Below are positions 55,197-64,000 of a stretch of DNA of 64,000 nt, piece after piece; positions within the stretch are counted from its first letter, which is position 1, and each line of letters starts with the position of its first letter. This stretch comes from Bubalus kerabau. Its lineage: Eukaryota > Chordata > Mammalia > Artiodactyla > Bovidae. Position numbers and translations under genes: made by a program. Location of the stretch: NCBI RefSeq assembly GCF_029407905.1, contig NC_073629.1:56240801-56304800 (forward strand), read 5' to 3'. The notes below the pieces were generated by a model. It did no database searches and had not been told where the DNA came from. It saw only the letters and a list, made by a program, of their open reading frames with translations.

Positions 55197-56124
55197 TAAC
55201 TGGACATGGAACAACAGACTGGTTCCAAATAGGAAAAGGAATACGTCAAGGCTGTATATTGTCACACTGCTTATTTAACTTATATGCAGAGTACATCATG
55301 AGAAATGCTGGGCTGGAGGAAGCACAAGCTGGAATCAAGACTGCTGGGAGAAATATCAATAACCTCAGATATGCAGATGACTCCACCCTTATGGCAGAAA
55401 GCAAAGAAGAACTAAAGAGCCTCTTGATGAAAGTGAAAGAGGAGAGTGAAAAAGTTGGCTTAAAGCTCAACATTCAGAAAATGAGGATCATGGCATCTGG
55501 TCCATCACTTCACGGCAAATAGATGAGGAAACAGTGGAAACAGTGGCTGACTTTATTTTTCTGGGCTCCAAAATCACTGCAGATGGTGATTGCAGCCATG
55601 AAATTAAAAGACACTTACTCCTTGGAAGGAAAGTTATGACCAACCTAGATAGCATATTCAAAAGCAGAGAATTTATTTTGTCAACAAAGGTCCATCTAGT
55701 CAAAGCTATGGTTTTTCCGGTAGTCATGTATGGATGTGAGAGTTGGACTATAAAGAAAGCTGAGCACCAAAAAATTGATGCTTTTGAACTGTGGTGTTGG
55801 AGAAGACTCTTGAGAGTCCCTTGGACTGCAAGGAGGTCCAACCAGTCCATCCTAAAGGAGATCAGTTCTGGGTGTTCATTGGAGGAACTGATGTTGAAGC
55901 TAAAACTCCAATACTTTGGCCACCTGATATGGAGAGCTGACTCATTTGAAAAGACCCTGATGCTGGGAAAGATTGAGGGCAGAAGGAGAAGGGGACAACA
56001 GAGGATAAGAGGGTTGGATGGCATCACCGACACAATGGACATGGGTTTGGGTGGACTCCGGGAGTTGGTGATGGACAGGAGGCCTGGTGTGCTGCGGTTC
56101 ATGGGGTTGCAGAGTCAGACATGA
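55197..56124 (+). pseudogene. BovB reverse transcriptase C-terminal part
   Basis: Two open pieces cover the end of the BovB protein. The first (to 55522) contains QGCILSHCLFNLYAEYIM and the active-site box RYADDSTLM, with the serine replacing the threonine seen at 1155. The frame then shifts, and a second piece (55534-56124) runs from METVADFIFLGSKITADGD through SWTIKKAEHQKIDAFELWCW to the C-terminus. The N-terminal half, including the endonuclease, was never copied, so no activity is expected. Confidence 0.9.
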
Positions 56125-56147
56125 CTGAGTGACTGAACTGAACTGAA
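55197..56147 (+). mobile_element. BovB LINE, sense, 5'-truncated
   Basis: It starts within the reverse transcriptase (ACTGGACATGGAACAACAGA) and ends in GAACTGAACTGAA. It is one of the better-preserved copies, with long open pieces at 55172-55522 and 55534-56124. Confidence 0.95.
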
Positions 56148-56680
56148 TTATGTATCATGCAATATTCCAAATGGTACATATACAATAGGCCTCTAGGTTT
56201 AAGGTCCCTGATTTTAGGAGGAGTTGAAAAAATAAAGGATTAGGATAATTTTTTAAAATGTTGTTTCTGTAAAAAAAATGTTTTACATACTTGAAAATAT
56301 CCAACAAAATCTGCTAAAAATTGTTAAATCAGGTGTAGATAAGACAACTATAAAATGTTTGAGAGAATTCCATAAAAATCTGCATTCAAATTACTTCCCA
56401 TTGTCTTTAAGTTCTTCCTCTATCCCTCAATAATCTAAACTGAAAATTGTTCATAATGTATTACAGATATGGTTTATGCAACAGAGAGAAAATAAAATGC
56501 TGGTGAGAGGATTCCTTCTTAAATAAAAGGTCTTATCTCTACATCAAATTATTGATAATGAATATATGTTTATGGTGTATATTAAAAAAGCATTTATGGT
56601 TTTTAACATCACATTTATATTTCTTCACTTAAATGCCACTTTAAATCAAGTGATCAAATACAGATTCCAAATCTACTTTA
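56148..56680. other. AT-rich unique sequence
   Basis: No recognised gene. The right end (about 56660-56696) joins an old antisense L1 3'UTR that continues after the inserted L1 at 57152. Confidence 0.45.
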
Positions 56681-56696
56681 AAAAATTGAAGTATAG

Positions 56697-57135
56697 GATG
56701 AAACTGGAGCCTATTATACAGAGTGAAGTAAGCCAGAAAGAAAAACACCAGTACAGTATACTAACGCATATATATGGAATTTAGAAAGATGGTAACAATA
56801 ACCCTGTGTACGAGACAGCAAAAGAGACACTGATGTATAGAACAGTCTTATGGACTCTGTGAGAGAGGGAGAGGGTGGGAAGATTTGGGAGAATGGCATT
56901 GAAACATATAAAATATCATGTATGAAATGAGTTGCCAGTCCAGGTTCGATGCACGATACTGGATGCTTGGGGCTGGTGCACTGGGATGACCCAGAGGGAT
57001 GGAATGGGGAGGGAGGAGGGAGGGGGGTTCGGGATGGGGAACACATGTATACCTGTGGCGGATTCATTTTGATATTTGGCAAAACTAATACAGTTATGTA
57101 AAGTTTAAAAATAAAATAAAATTAAAAAAAAGAAA
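56697..57135 (+). mobile_element. 5'-truncated young L1 3' end
   Basis: GATGAAACTGGAGCCTATTA starts in the last 30 codons of ORF2 and runs through the 3'UTR to the A-rich end. An exact 16-bp duplication AAAAATTGAAGTATAG flanks it at 56681-56696 and 57136-57151. By eye it differs from the full-length L1 (45838-46272) at only about nine positions. Confidence 0.95.
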
Positions 57136-57151
57136 AAAAATTGAAGTATAG

Positions 57152-57300
57152 TTAATTTACAATGTTGTATTAGTTTCTGGTGTATTACAAAATGATTCTG
57201 ATATATTCTTTTTCATATTTTTCCAGTATAGTTTATTACACAGATTTGAAATCTTAATGGCTAGTGAGCTTCTACTGTACTTACAAAATCTATGAAAAAA
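57152..57300 (-). mobile_element. Old L1 3'UTR, antisense
   Basis: GTTAATTTACAATGTTGTATTAG and TTCCAGTATAGTTTATTACA resemble the reversed 3' end of older artiodactyl L1, similar to 31270-31400. The young L1 at 56697 inserted into it. Confidence 0.6.
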
Positions 57301-57459
57301 CACAGCAAGCTCATCTTGTGGAGGCAGCACAGGGTGTGGGTTTATGGACTACATTAGTTTGGGTGATCAGTACAGGCATTTTTTGGCACTCTCTTTGGAA
57401 ACTTTGGCTTGTCTTTTCAGGTGCTTTAATATGCAGTGCTCACGCTCTTGTTCCTTAAT

Positions 57460-57800
57460 CTTCACATATGCTATTCTTCCTCCTTGATGATTTGAATCAA
57501 TTTCTATCCTTCTCTCTTTTCCTTGGCTGGTGTCTATGTTCCATTAGGTTAAACTGAGATGTCTCATTCTCCTAGAAGCCTTTGCTGCCTTCCCCAAGTC
57601 TGGATTAGGTTCCCTTCCTATATGGTTCCTATACTCTTTCCAACACTGTGTAATAATTCCCTATAGTCCCTGGCACATGAAACTTTGTGAGATCCCTAGT
57701 TGTGGTATATTTCATTTTCTCCTATTTCCCAGATACCTTGCATAATGCTTGGTATATAATGCTTATCAAACACACATTTAGTGAAAGAATGTGTGCGTCA
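57460..57800 (+). mobile_element. L2 LINE 3' end (old)
   Basis: CTAGAAGCCTTTGCTGCCTT, AATTCCCTATAGTCCCTGGC and CATAATGCTTGGTATATAAT occur in L2 3'-end order, diverged. Confidence 0.58.
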
Positions 57801-57809
57801 TAACAAATA

Positions 57810-57981
57810 CTGCTGCTGCTGCTGCTAAGTCGCTTCAGTCGTGTCTGACTCTGTGCGACCCCATGGACTGCAGCCCACCAGGCTCTCCCATCCCTGGAAT
57901 TCTCCAGGCAAGAGCACTGGAGTGGGTTGCCATTTCCTTCTCCAAGGCATGAAAGTGAAAAGTGAAAGTGAAGTTGCTCAA
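57810..57981 (-). mobile_element. Bov-A2 SINE, antisense, partial
   Basis: The reversed CTG tail and first monomer (GCTTCAGTCGTGTCTGACTC) are followed by the linker GAAAGTGAAAAGTGAAAGTG and a few bases of the second monomer (AAGTTGCTCA). The element stops there, as in the copy at 16565. Confidence 0.9.
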
Positions 57982-57983
57982 TT

Positions 57984-60229
57984 ACAATTGAGATGAAAAA
58001 AGGGGAGGACCTACCCACTTAAGTGGGTAGTTAAGTGATAGTTAAGTTTGCATGAGCAAACATTTAAAATTTTTGAAGAACTTTGTGCAACAGAGAGGGG
58101 AGCCATTTAATTCACTTGAAGGAACCCCTAAGCATGTTGCAACCTCACAGAGAAGGGACTACACTAAGTACACAATCTATATACGACTGGAATATTTTTC
58201 CTGAGATGGAATCAACAGTGGTCAAGAGAATGGTAGTGAATACATGGCAGAGAGGTAGATATTAATTATTATGAAGAAGAAATCTTTTATCCTGGTGGTT
58301 TATAACCATTGTTGCCAGGAAGAAAGCTTCATGCTATAGCTACTAATTTGTTTTTAGGAGAGAAGAATTTATATGCACCACCAAATATTTCAGGCAGAGC
58401 AGGCCATTTAGTTATTCTAAAATGCATATCTTGAAGTGCCAAAATTTCAGATTTTAATATTTTAACTTGGATATCATAAATGCTAATCAACCAACCTACT
58501 CCTATAAACTACAGGCATAGTGAAAGTATATCCAGGATTCAATAAAGATTTTGATTAGTTGAGAAAAGAGGTAAAAAGAGTAGTTATATAAAAATACTTA
58601 TATGGGAAAAACACAAAGTTAATAATAAAATATGAAGAACATATTTTTAAAACTATACCATAAAACTATTAATTATACATTGGAATTTAGTAGAAAACAG
58701 AGCTATTAGAGACTTATATCTGAAGGGATGCATTTACTGAAGTACTAATGTAGGCTCAGAAGCCACGTCATCTTTAAGAGTCCCTCTCAGCATGGGTTCT
58801 CAGGGGAAGCATTAGATCAAGATTCCAATTTGTTATTTACAGTTCATTGACATGCCCATCTCACTGTACCCCAGGATCATCTGTACAGCACATGTAAAAG
58901 GTTATCCTTATCTGCTAGCACCATATAAAACAGGGCATTTCTAAACCAACAAGATGCCCTGTGATCTTATACATGTATGCTAAACGTGGATGTCTTCTTA
59001 CTGTGATGTTTTTAATTTGGTTTACAGACAATTTATAAAGTTTTTTGTTAGTGGACATGGCCACAAAAGCAGATTTTTTTTTTCCAGGCTTCTGGAGTGC
59101 ATTGGTTAAAAAAAAAACAAAAACAAAAAACAAGCACGTATTATTTGGGGCTATAATATGGCAGGATCCAAGATATAGTTTTTATTCTCCCTGTCTTGAG
59201 AAGAAAGGACTCAGAGAAAGCACTCTCAGCTGGAGTAAGGAGAGATACAAGGATGATCAGGTACCTTTTTAATGTGTCTTTTTCCCACTAAAACCCTGAT
59301 GTTAGAGGACATTTACTAGTGACAAACAGTGCAATTTTCTTTGTATGTGAACTAGAGCATTTCGGCTAAAAGCTTAAAGGAGCTTACAGGTAAGATGTTT
59401 CAGCAAGAGTTTCTCCCCTGAAAGAATACAACTTAATAAATGTGCAGTGGCTCTGTTTGGACCCCCTACCTGTCTACAAATACAAAATCATCGTCTGCCG
59501 CCTTAAACTCATGCCTTGCACATGCATGAACTGTCCCCCTCTGAGGTTTACTGGAGTGTATTTCATTCGAACCTCTTCATGGCATTGTGAACCTTATTGT
59601 AATGAATGGGTTGAACTCTGAAAGCACTGGGCACTGACCTCCCATCTGCTGATATCCTAAATCAGGCCATTAGAGGATTCCACAAGAAAGAGCATGCTGT
59701 TTATAGGTTAATTTATCTCTCATTTGGTTCAACTAGATGTGTGCTTATAAAGGTCCTCTAATTGAATCTTATAGATGCCACAGAGATGTTTCCATTTTAA
59801 GGAAGTCTTTGGGAATAAATACAGTCAGTTCTCAATTATCTATGGTAATGGGGACCTGGCCAGCACGGATGAACATAAAACAGAGGCAGTTCTCTATCCT
59901 TATTTATGTGATTAATTTAAAACCTTCATCCTTATCAAATACTGAGCTATAACTACTACACTGGCTGATCTTGGTCACTTTCCTATTTATTTTGACTGAA
60001 AAGCCTCTCGTCAAATGCTATAAACAAACAAAAGAAGCCTGCTGCCTGATGACCATGTGTATCCCTTTGAAACATGAAGGAGTGTAAAGATACTGATGGA
60101 GACAGATGTAGGAACTCACTTGATTAATGACACAATGCCATGAGAAAAGTAAGGCTTTCCTAATCATCTATAGCATACATATGTCCTGGTGGCCTGAGAC
60201 AGAGCAGCAATAATGATAATGAAGGTGAC
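57984..60229. other. Unique sequence, no genes recognised
   Basis: About 2.2 kb free of young repeats. 59400-59720 has balanced composition and no recognised repeat, so it is a possible conserved noncoding stretch. Short frames (for example 58083-58265 and 59045-59272) have no known motif. Confidence 0.45.
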
Positions 60230-60582
60230 AGTGACTACTGAGTACGTACTCCATAAGTACTGAGCTAAACATTCACATTTATTTGCTTAATCTTCACAAC
60301 AAATCAATGAGGTTGGAGCAATTATTACTCCTATATTTTAGATGGGACTTCCCTGGTGGCTCAGATGGTAAAGCGTCTGTGTACAATGTGGGAGACCTGG
60401 GTTCGATCCCTGGGTCAGGAAGATTCCCTGGAGAAGGAAATGGCAACCCACTCCAGTACTATTGCCTGGAAAATCCCATGGATGGAGGAGCTTGGTCCAG
60501 GCTGCTGTCCATGGGGTCACAAAGAGTCGGGCATGACTGAGCGAGGAAACTGAGGCTTAACAGGAATTAAGTACTCACCTGG
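60230..60582 (-). mobile_element. MIR SINE, antisense, split by Bov-tA
   Basis: The left part has TGAGTACGTACTCCATAAGT and TTACTCCTATATTTTAGATG. After the Bov-tA, GGAAACTGAGGCTTAACAGG continues the MIR core. The order is that of one reversed MIR opened by the SINE. Confidence 0.78.
60345..60543 (+). mobile_element. Bov-tA SINE, nested in MIR
   Basis: Sense element from GGGACTTCCCTGGTGGCTCA to GTCGGGCATGACTGAGCGA. The head is well preserved, with a B-box-like GGTTCGATCCC. Confidence 0.93.
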
Positions 60583-60795
60583 GGCTTCCCTGGTGGCTCA
60601 GTGGGTAAAGAATCTGCTTGCAATGCAGGAGATGCTGAAGATATGGGTTTGATCCCTGGGTTGGGAAGATCCCTGGAGGAGGAAATGGCAACCCACTTCA
60701 GTATTCTTGCCTGAAAAATCCCATATACAGAGAAGCCTGATGGGCTACAATCCAAAGGATCACAAAGAGTCAGATACGACTGAGTGACTAAGCGC
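60583..60795 (+). mobile_element. Bov-tA SINE
   Basis: A second sense copy from GGCTTCCCTGGTGGCTCAGT to GATACGACTGAGTGACTAAG. It lies 40 bases after the first, with a small insertion (GATGCTGAAGATATGG) in the head. Confidence 0.92.
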
Positions 60796-61279
60796 AAGCG
60801 CATTGTATGCAATGCTAGTAAGAACCATGTGAGGACTGCAAGTAAGGCATGTCTGATCCCTGAGATTTCCTGTGCTTCCAGACGGGCCACTCCCACCTTG
60901 CCATGCCTCTTCTGAGGCTCACAGGAATCCACCACAACAATGCCCAGGATACCTGCTTGCTCGCCATCCTCTTGGCAAGCACACATCTTCTCTTCCTGTA
61001 TCTTGATTTGACATCTTCTAAAGATTAGTTAATGCTCACATACAGATTTCTGGTACTTAAATATGAAATGCTGTTGGTGCTTGAGATAACTGTTCTTTAC
61101 AAAGCAGTGATTGTCTATACAGTCTGGGAAACCATCTCTGCTTTAATCTGATGCTTTTTCAATTCTCTACTTGCTTTTGCCTCCTTTTGCCAGTGCCAAC
61201 ATATAAATGCTTAATTTTTTCTTTTTAAAAAATGTTTCAACTACATGGAGGACACATGTCAACATATTATTAAATTATT
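60796..61279. other. Unique sequence without recognised genes
   Basis: No repeat or exon is recognised. Confidence 0.45.
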
Positions 61280-61560
61280 GTCATGAATAAAGAGCATACT
61301 AATCACCTGGAATGTCTACTGTTTGATACATTGCTGTCTCTGTACACTTTGCAGCAGTCAATTTCTAAATATTTGAAGGTTTGTGCTCCCGGTACTTAGT
61401 TAATCCATTTATCACCTTACCTTCAAGGGATAATTGTGGGTGCATAATTTTAGCAACATCATTATGCCTGTTGATATAATCCAGAGCCTCCACAGTGGTG
61501 CAGCCCCTGATTATATGTTCAGTTAACTGCCACATGTTGTCTGCACCTCTCATCCACCAG
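61280..61560 (-). pseudogene. Decayed Dong/R4-type LINE C-terminus (putative)
   Basis: On the - strand, 62 codons (61365-61553) read without a stop and contain LTEHIIRGC, then DYINRHNDVAKIMHPQL and KYREHKP. H-X4-C, Y-I-x-R-H and V-A-K-I-x-H are the order found downstream of the reverse transcriptase in LINEs with a restriction-like endonuclease (R2/R4/Dong group). After the TAG at 61365-61367 another frame continues with ENDCCKVY-like sequence (EIDCCKVYRDSNV), matching the K-x-Y-x-D segment that precedes the endonuclease core. The upstream zinc-binding cysteines are not preserved. Frame loss and missing residues indicate a fossil, not a working enzyme. The family assignment is from memory of motifs, and an unrelated origin remains possible. 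Confidence 0.55.
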
Positions 61561-61714
61561 GTTTTCTTCTGTTGGATACTTATAATAATTTATGGCAAAA
61601 ATAGTCCTGCCAGGAATAGTCACAGCAACCCCGTGGCCTCACAAACATACATACAAGGGACATGTAGCTTTGTTTTCCAGTCTACATCTTTGTCAAAGAA
61701 AGCTCGGGGTCAGG

Positions 61715-61890
61715 TTGGCTGTTTTCTGGTCTGAGTTCTCCGTGACTTTGGGCAAGTCACTAATTTTTTTTCCCAGGAACTACTTCATTTGGGTATAAAA
61801 TGAATACAAAAATATTTGGCCTGCCTAACTTCACAAGATTATTATGAGGTTCAATGGGAATCATATGTGCATGCACTCTGAAATGAATAA
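61715..61890 (+). mobile_element. MIR SINE, sense
   Basis: GTGACTTTGGGCAAGTCACT, TTCATTTGGGTATAAAATGA and GATTATTATGAGGTTCAATG occur in MIR order. Confidence 0.78.
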
Positions 61891-62060
61891 AGCAGGGGCA
61901 AAATGTGACATGTGATTACTCTTGACATGAATTTCCCTGATTATATTCATACACACTAAGAAGTATTTTTACTTTCCACCTTATATTTGTGCTGTTGGGC
62001 AATTTTTATCTGTATATTCACAGTAGAAAACACAATTGTTTTCCCATTTTTTACTGTATG
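61891..62060. other. Unique sequence
   Basis: Short interval between MIR and Bov-tA with nothing recognised. Confidence 0.4.
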
Positions 62061-62070
62061 TAAATTATCT

Positions 62071-62293
62071 TAAGTGAAAGTGTTAGTCGCTCAGTAGTGT
62101 TCGACTCTTTGCAACCCCGTGGACTGTAGCCCACCAGGCTCCTCTGTCCATGGAATTCTCCAGGCAAGGATACTGGAGTGGATTACCATTTCCTTCTCCA
62201 GGGGATCTTCCTGACCCAGGGATCGAACCCATGTCTCTTATGTCTCCTGGATTGGCAGGCAGGTTCTTCACCACTATTACCACCTGGGAAGAT
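62071..62293 (-). mobile_element. Bov-tA SINE, antisense
   Basis: Complete reversed element: AGTGTTAGTCGCTCAGTAGT tail, GGATTACCATTTCCTTCTCC body, GGGATCGAACCC and ACCACCTGGGAAGA head. A 10-bp exact duplication TAAATTATCT flanks it at 62061-62070 and 62294-62303. Confidence 0.94.
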
Positions 62294-62303
62294 TAAATTA
62301 TCT

Positions 62304-63589
62304 AAAGGCAGGGACAGCAGAGACAAAATCGCATTCTTCTTTGTTTCCTTTATGAAACCTAGTCTTGGGGAAGTGTTTTAGCTTTATGTGTCTTCTCTTG
62401 ATGGCTTGGAGGTTGTTTGGTTTAAGGGATATACATTATCGGCATTAACTATGTCCTTAATCTTTATGTATTAGGCCTGTGAGATTAGGGCTTTCCAGTG
62501 CTGGGTGGTGCTTTGCCATGGAGACAGTGATGTTACAACAATGCCTTTGGATCTACACAGGAACACATTAGAAGAACAAATTACAGCCTTGCACCTAGGA
62601 CTACAAAGACCTCCACTTTGATAACATCATCCCCAACCCCAGTATAGCCATGTCCCACTTTTCCATTTTGCTGAAGTAGTCATTTGGTTTAGATCAGTTG
62701 TTTTTTTTTTTTTTAACATGAAAACTCTTGTGTTAAATATGAAGCTAATATCCATGTATCCAACTGTCCACAAGGATGGGGAATACAAAAGAACAGGGAT
62801 GCAACTGGATTATACAGTGACTTGTGGGAGTTTAAAAAGGCATCATCTTCAAGTGAACAAATTAGAGAAAGATGCCACCTCTGTGAGGGAACAGGCAGTG
62901 CCAGGGCCTTCAACTTGGAAAGTAGAGTCCAGGATTGTTTCAGCTGCCACTCACTGCCTTTGTGCATAGGGTGAACTGCAGAGTTTCACATAGTAACCCT
63001 GGACCTAACGGGCTCAGGCTCATTTGCCATTGAGCAGAGAGTGGACCAGAAGCAGACTTCATCCTGCCATGTGAGCCAGGAGAGTAATAGCCCTGGGTTC
63101 TGGCTTTTGGAGAAGGGGAGAAGCAATTTAAAAAGGTGATGTTCTTGATTGCTAGAAAATCAGACAACATTGAGAGAGGAAGTTGGCATCTTCTAATGGG
63201 AAGACAAAGCCCCCAGGCTCTGATAGACATATACTTGGCTCCCCAATGCCAACATCAGGTGAACCTATAGGGCGGCTACTGTCAATACAAAGTTCCTTCC
63301 TCTCCACCTGTCTCCTACCCAACAGAGATTCTCTGTTGCCCTTTTATGACATCTCTCTCTTTCTTTATCCTCAATCTGGCATTTTCATCTTGGTGAGGTT
63401 TTATCTGTGCAGGAATATGGGCAAGAAAAGGAGGTGGCTGAGGGGGCCTTGTTCTGGGGCACATACATCTCTAGAGCATGACTGAGTATAAGAAGCCAAG
63501 TACCTCTGGAAGTATAACAGTCTACATTAATCTATTCCATAAATATTTATCAGGTATCTACAATGTGCCAGGTCCCAGCCATACAGCAG
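62304..63589. other. Unique sequence without recognised genes
   Basis: A T-run lies at 62700-62714. Overlapping frames of 80-100 codons on both strands at 62713-63485 have no known motif. A possible MIR-type trace is at 63535-63600 (AAATATTTATCAGGTATCTA). Confidence 0.4.
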
Positions 63590-63930
63590 TAATCAATTGT
63601 ACAAGCTATTTTCTCTGCCTGACCATTTCTCCATGACCTATCTAACTACTTTTCCTTGTCTGTCACGTCTCAGTTGAAATTCCCTTTCTTCACCCACCAG
63701 CCCAAATTCCTATAAATTTGGGGGGTCTTTTATACTCTATCATAGCATTCTCCACTTTTGCAATAACTATTGCAATAGCATTCTTGCTTGCTAGACTCTA
63801 AATTACATGAGGTTAGAACCATGGATGCTGCAGCTCTGGGCCGCAGCTGAGTGGCTAGTACATAGTAGGTACTCAAGCTGGTTGATGAATGAATAAATAA
63901 ATGAATGAAGGAAGGAATGGCTGCCAAGCA
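63590..63930 (+). mobile_element. L2 LINE 3' end (old)
   Basis: The phrases TTGAAATTCCCTTTCTTCAC, GCTAGACTCTAAATTACATG and GCTAGTACATAGTAGGTACTC, then GATGAATGAATAAATAAATG, follow the L2 3'-end order closely. Confidence 0.75.
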
Positions 63931-64000
63931 TAAGGCCCAGTTAATTCATCTTTTGATAGACCTTTATGAAAACATTGTTGTGCATTTGCATGGGAGATAT

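Noticed and set aside
55488..56102. 204-codon - strand frame.
   Set aside because: It is the complement of the BovB reverse-transcriptase C-terminus; the sense strand carries the recognisable LINE protein.
61365..61553. Open frame considered as a host gene exon.
   Set aside because: The encoded motifs fit a LINE C-terminus and the homology continues in another frame after a stop, so a decayed element is the simpler reading; no splice sites or neighbouring exons were seen.

Overview
This window looks like a gene-poor stretch (intergenic or deep-intronic) of a bovid ruminant genome, probably Bos or a close relative. The repeat spectrum is the evidence: ten fragments of the RTE-type LINE BovB, about fifteen tRNA-Glu/BovB composite SINEs (Bov-tA), four dimeric Bov-A2 SINEs, several ruminant L1 3' ends and one complete ruminant L1. 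Older mammalian repeats (MIR, L2, a probable hAT transposon) lie between them. I recognise no host protein-coding exon, tRNA, rRNA, CRISPR array or endogenous retrovirus. Family names come from recognising diagnostic phrases, not from a database search.

Layout. 1-1916: BovB on the + strand, entering from outside the window. 1917-6956: mostly unique, with one Bov-tA and one MIR. 6957-9912: nearly full-length BovB on the - strand with endonuclease and reverse-transcriptase remnants. 9913-13493: AT-rich and almost free of recognisable repeats. 13494-25161: dense young insertions, including a short L1 copy that carries a BovB piece at its 3' end and two head-on SINE pairs. 25162-33140: mixed old repeats and an antisense L1 interrupted by a Bov-A2. 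33489-34674: BovB on the - strand. 34675-37075: repeat-free. 37897-46368: complete L1 with both reading frames open, flanked by a 13-bp target-site duplication. 46382-64000: old L2/MIR, further BovB, Bov-tA and L1 3' ends, and a decayed fragment (about 61280-61560, - strand) resembling the C-terminus of a Dong/R4-type LINE.

Functional logic. The only intact coding capacity belongs to the L1: ORF1 (RNA-binding chaperone) and ORF2 (endonuclease plus reverse transcriptase), behind a 3.2-kb 5'UTR that is CpG-rich near the start and holds two separate tandem arrays. L1 and BovB machinery explain almost all other recent insertions: Bov-tA and Bov-A2 share the BovB 3' tail and are thought to be moved by BovB, and the 5'-truncated L1 copies have A-rich tails and duplicated target sites. 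Points most worth checking are the possible activity of the full-length L1, its 5'UTR arrays, the 3'-flank (transduction-like) sequence on two L1 copies, and the Dong/R4-like fossil.
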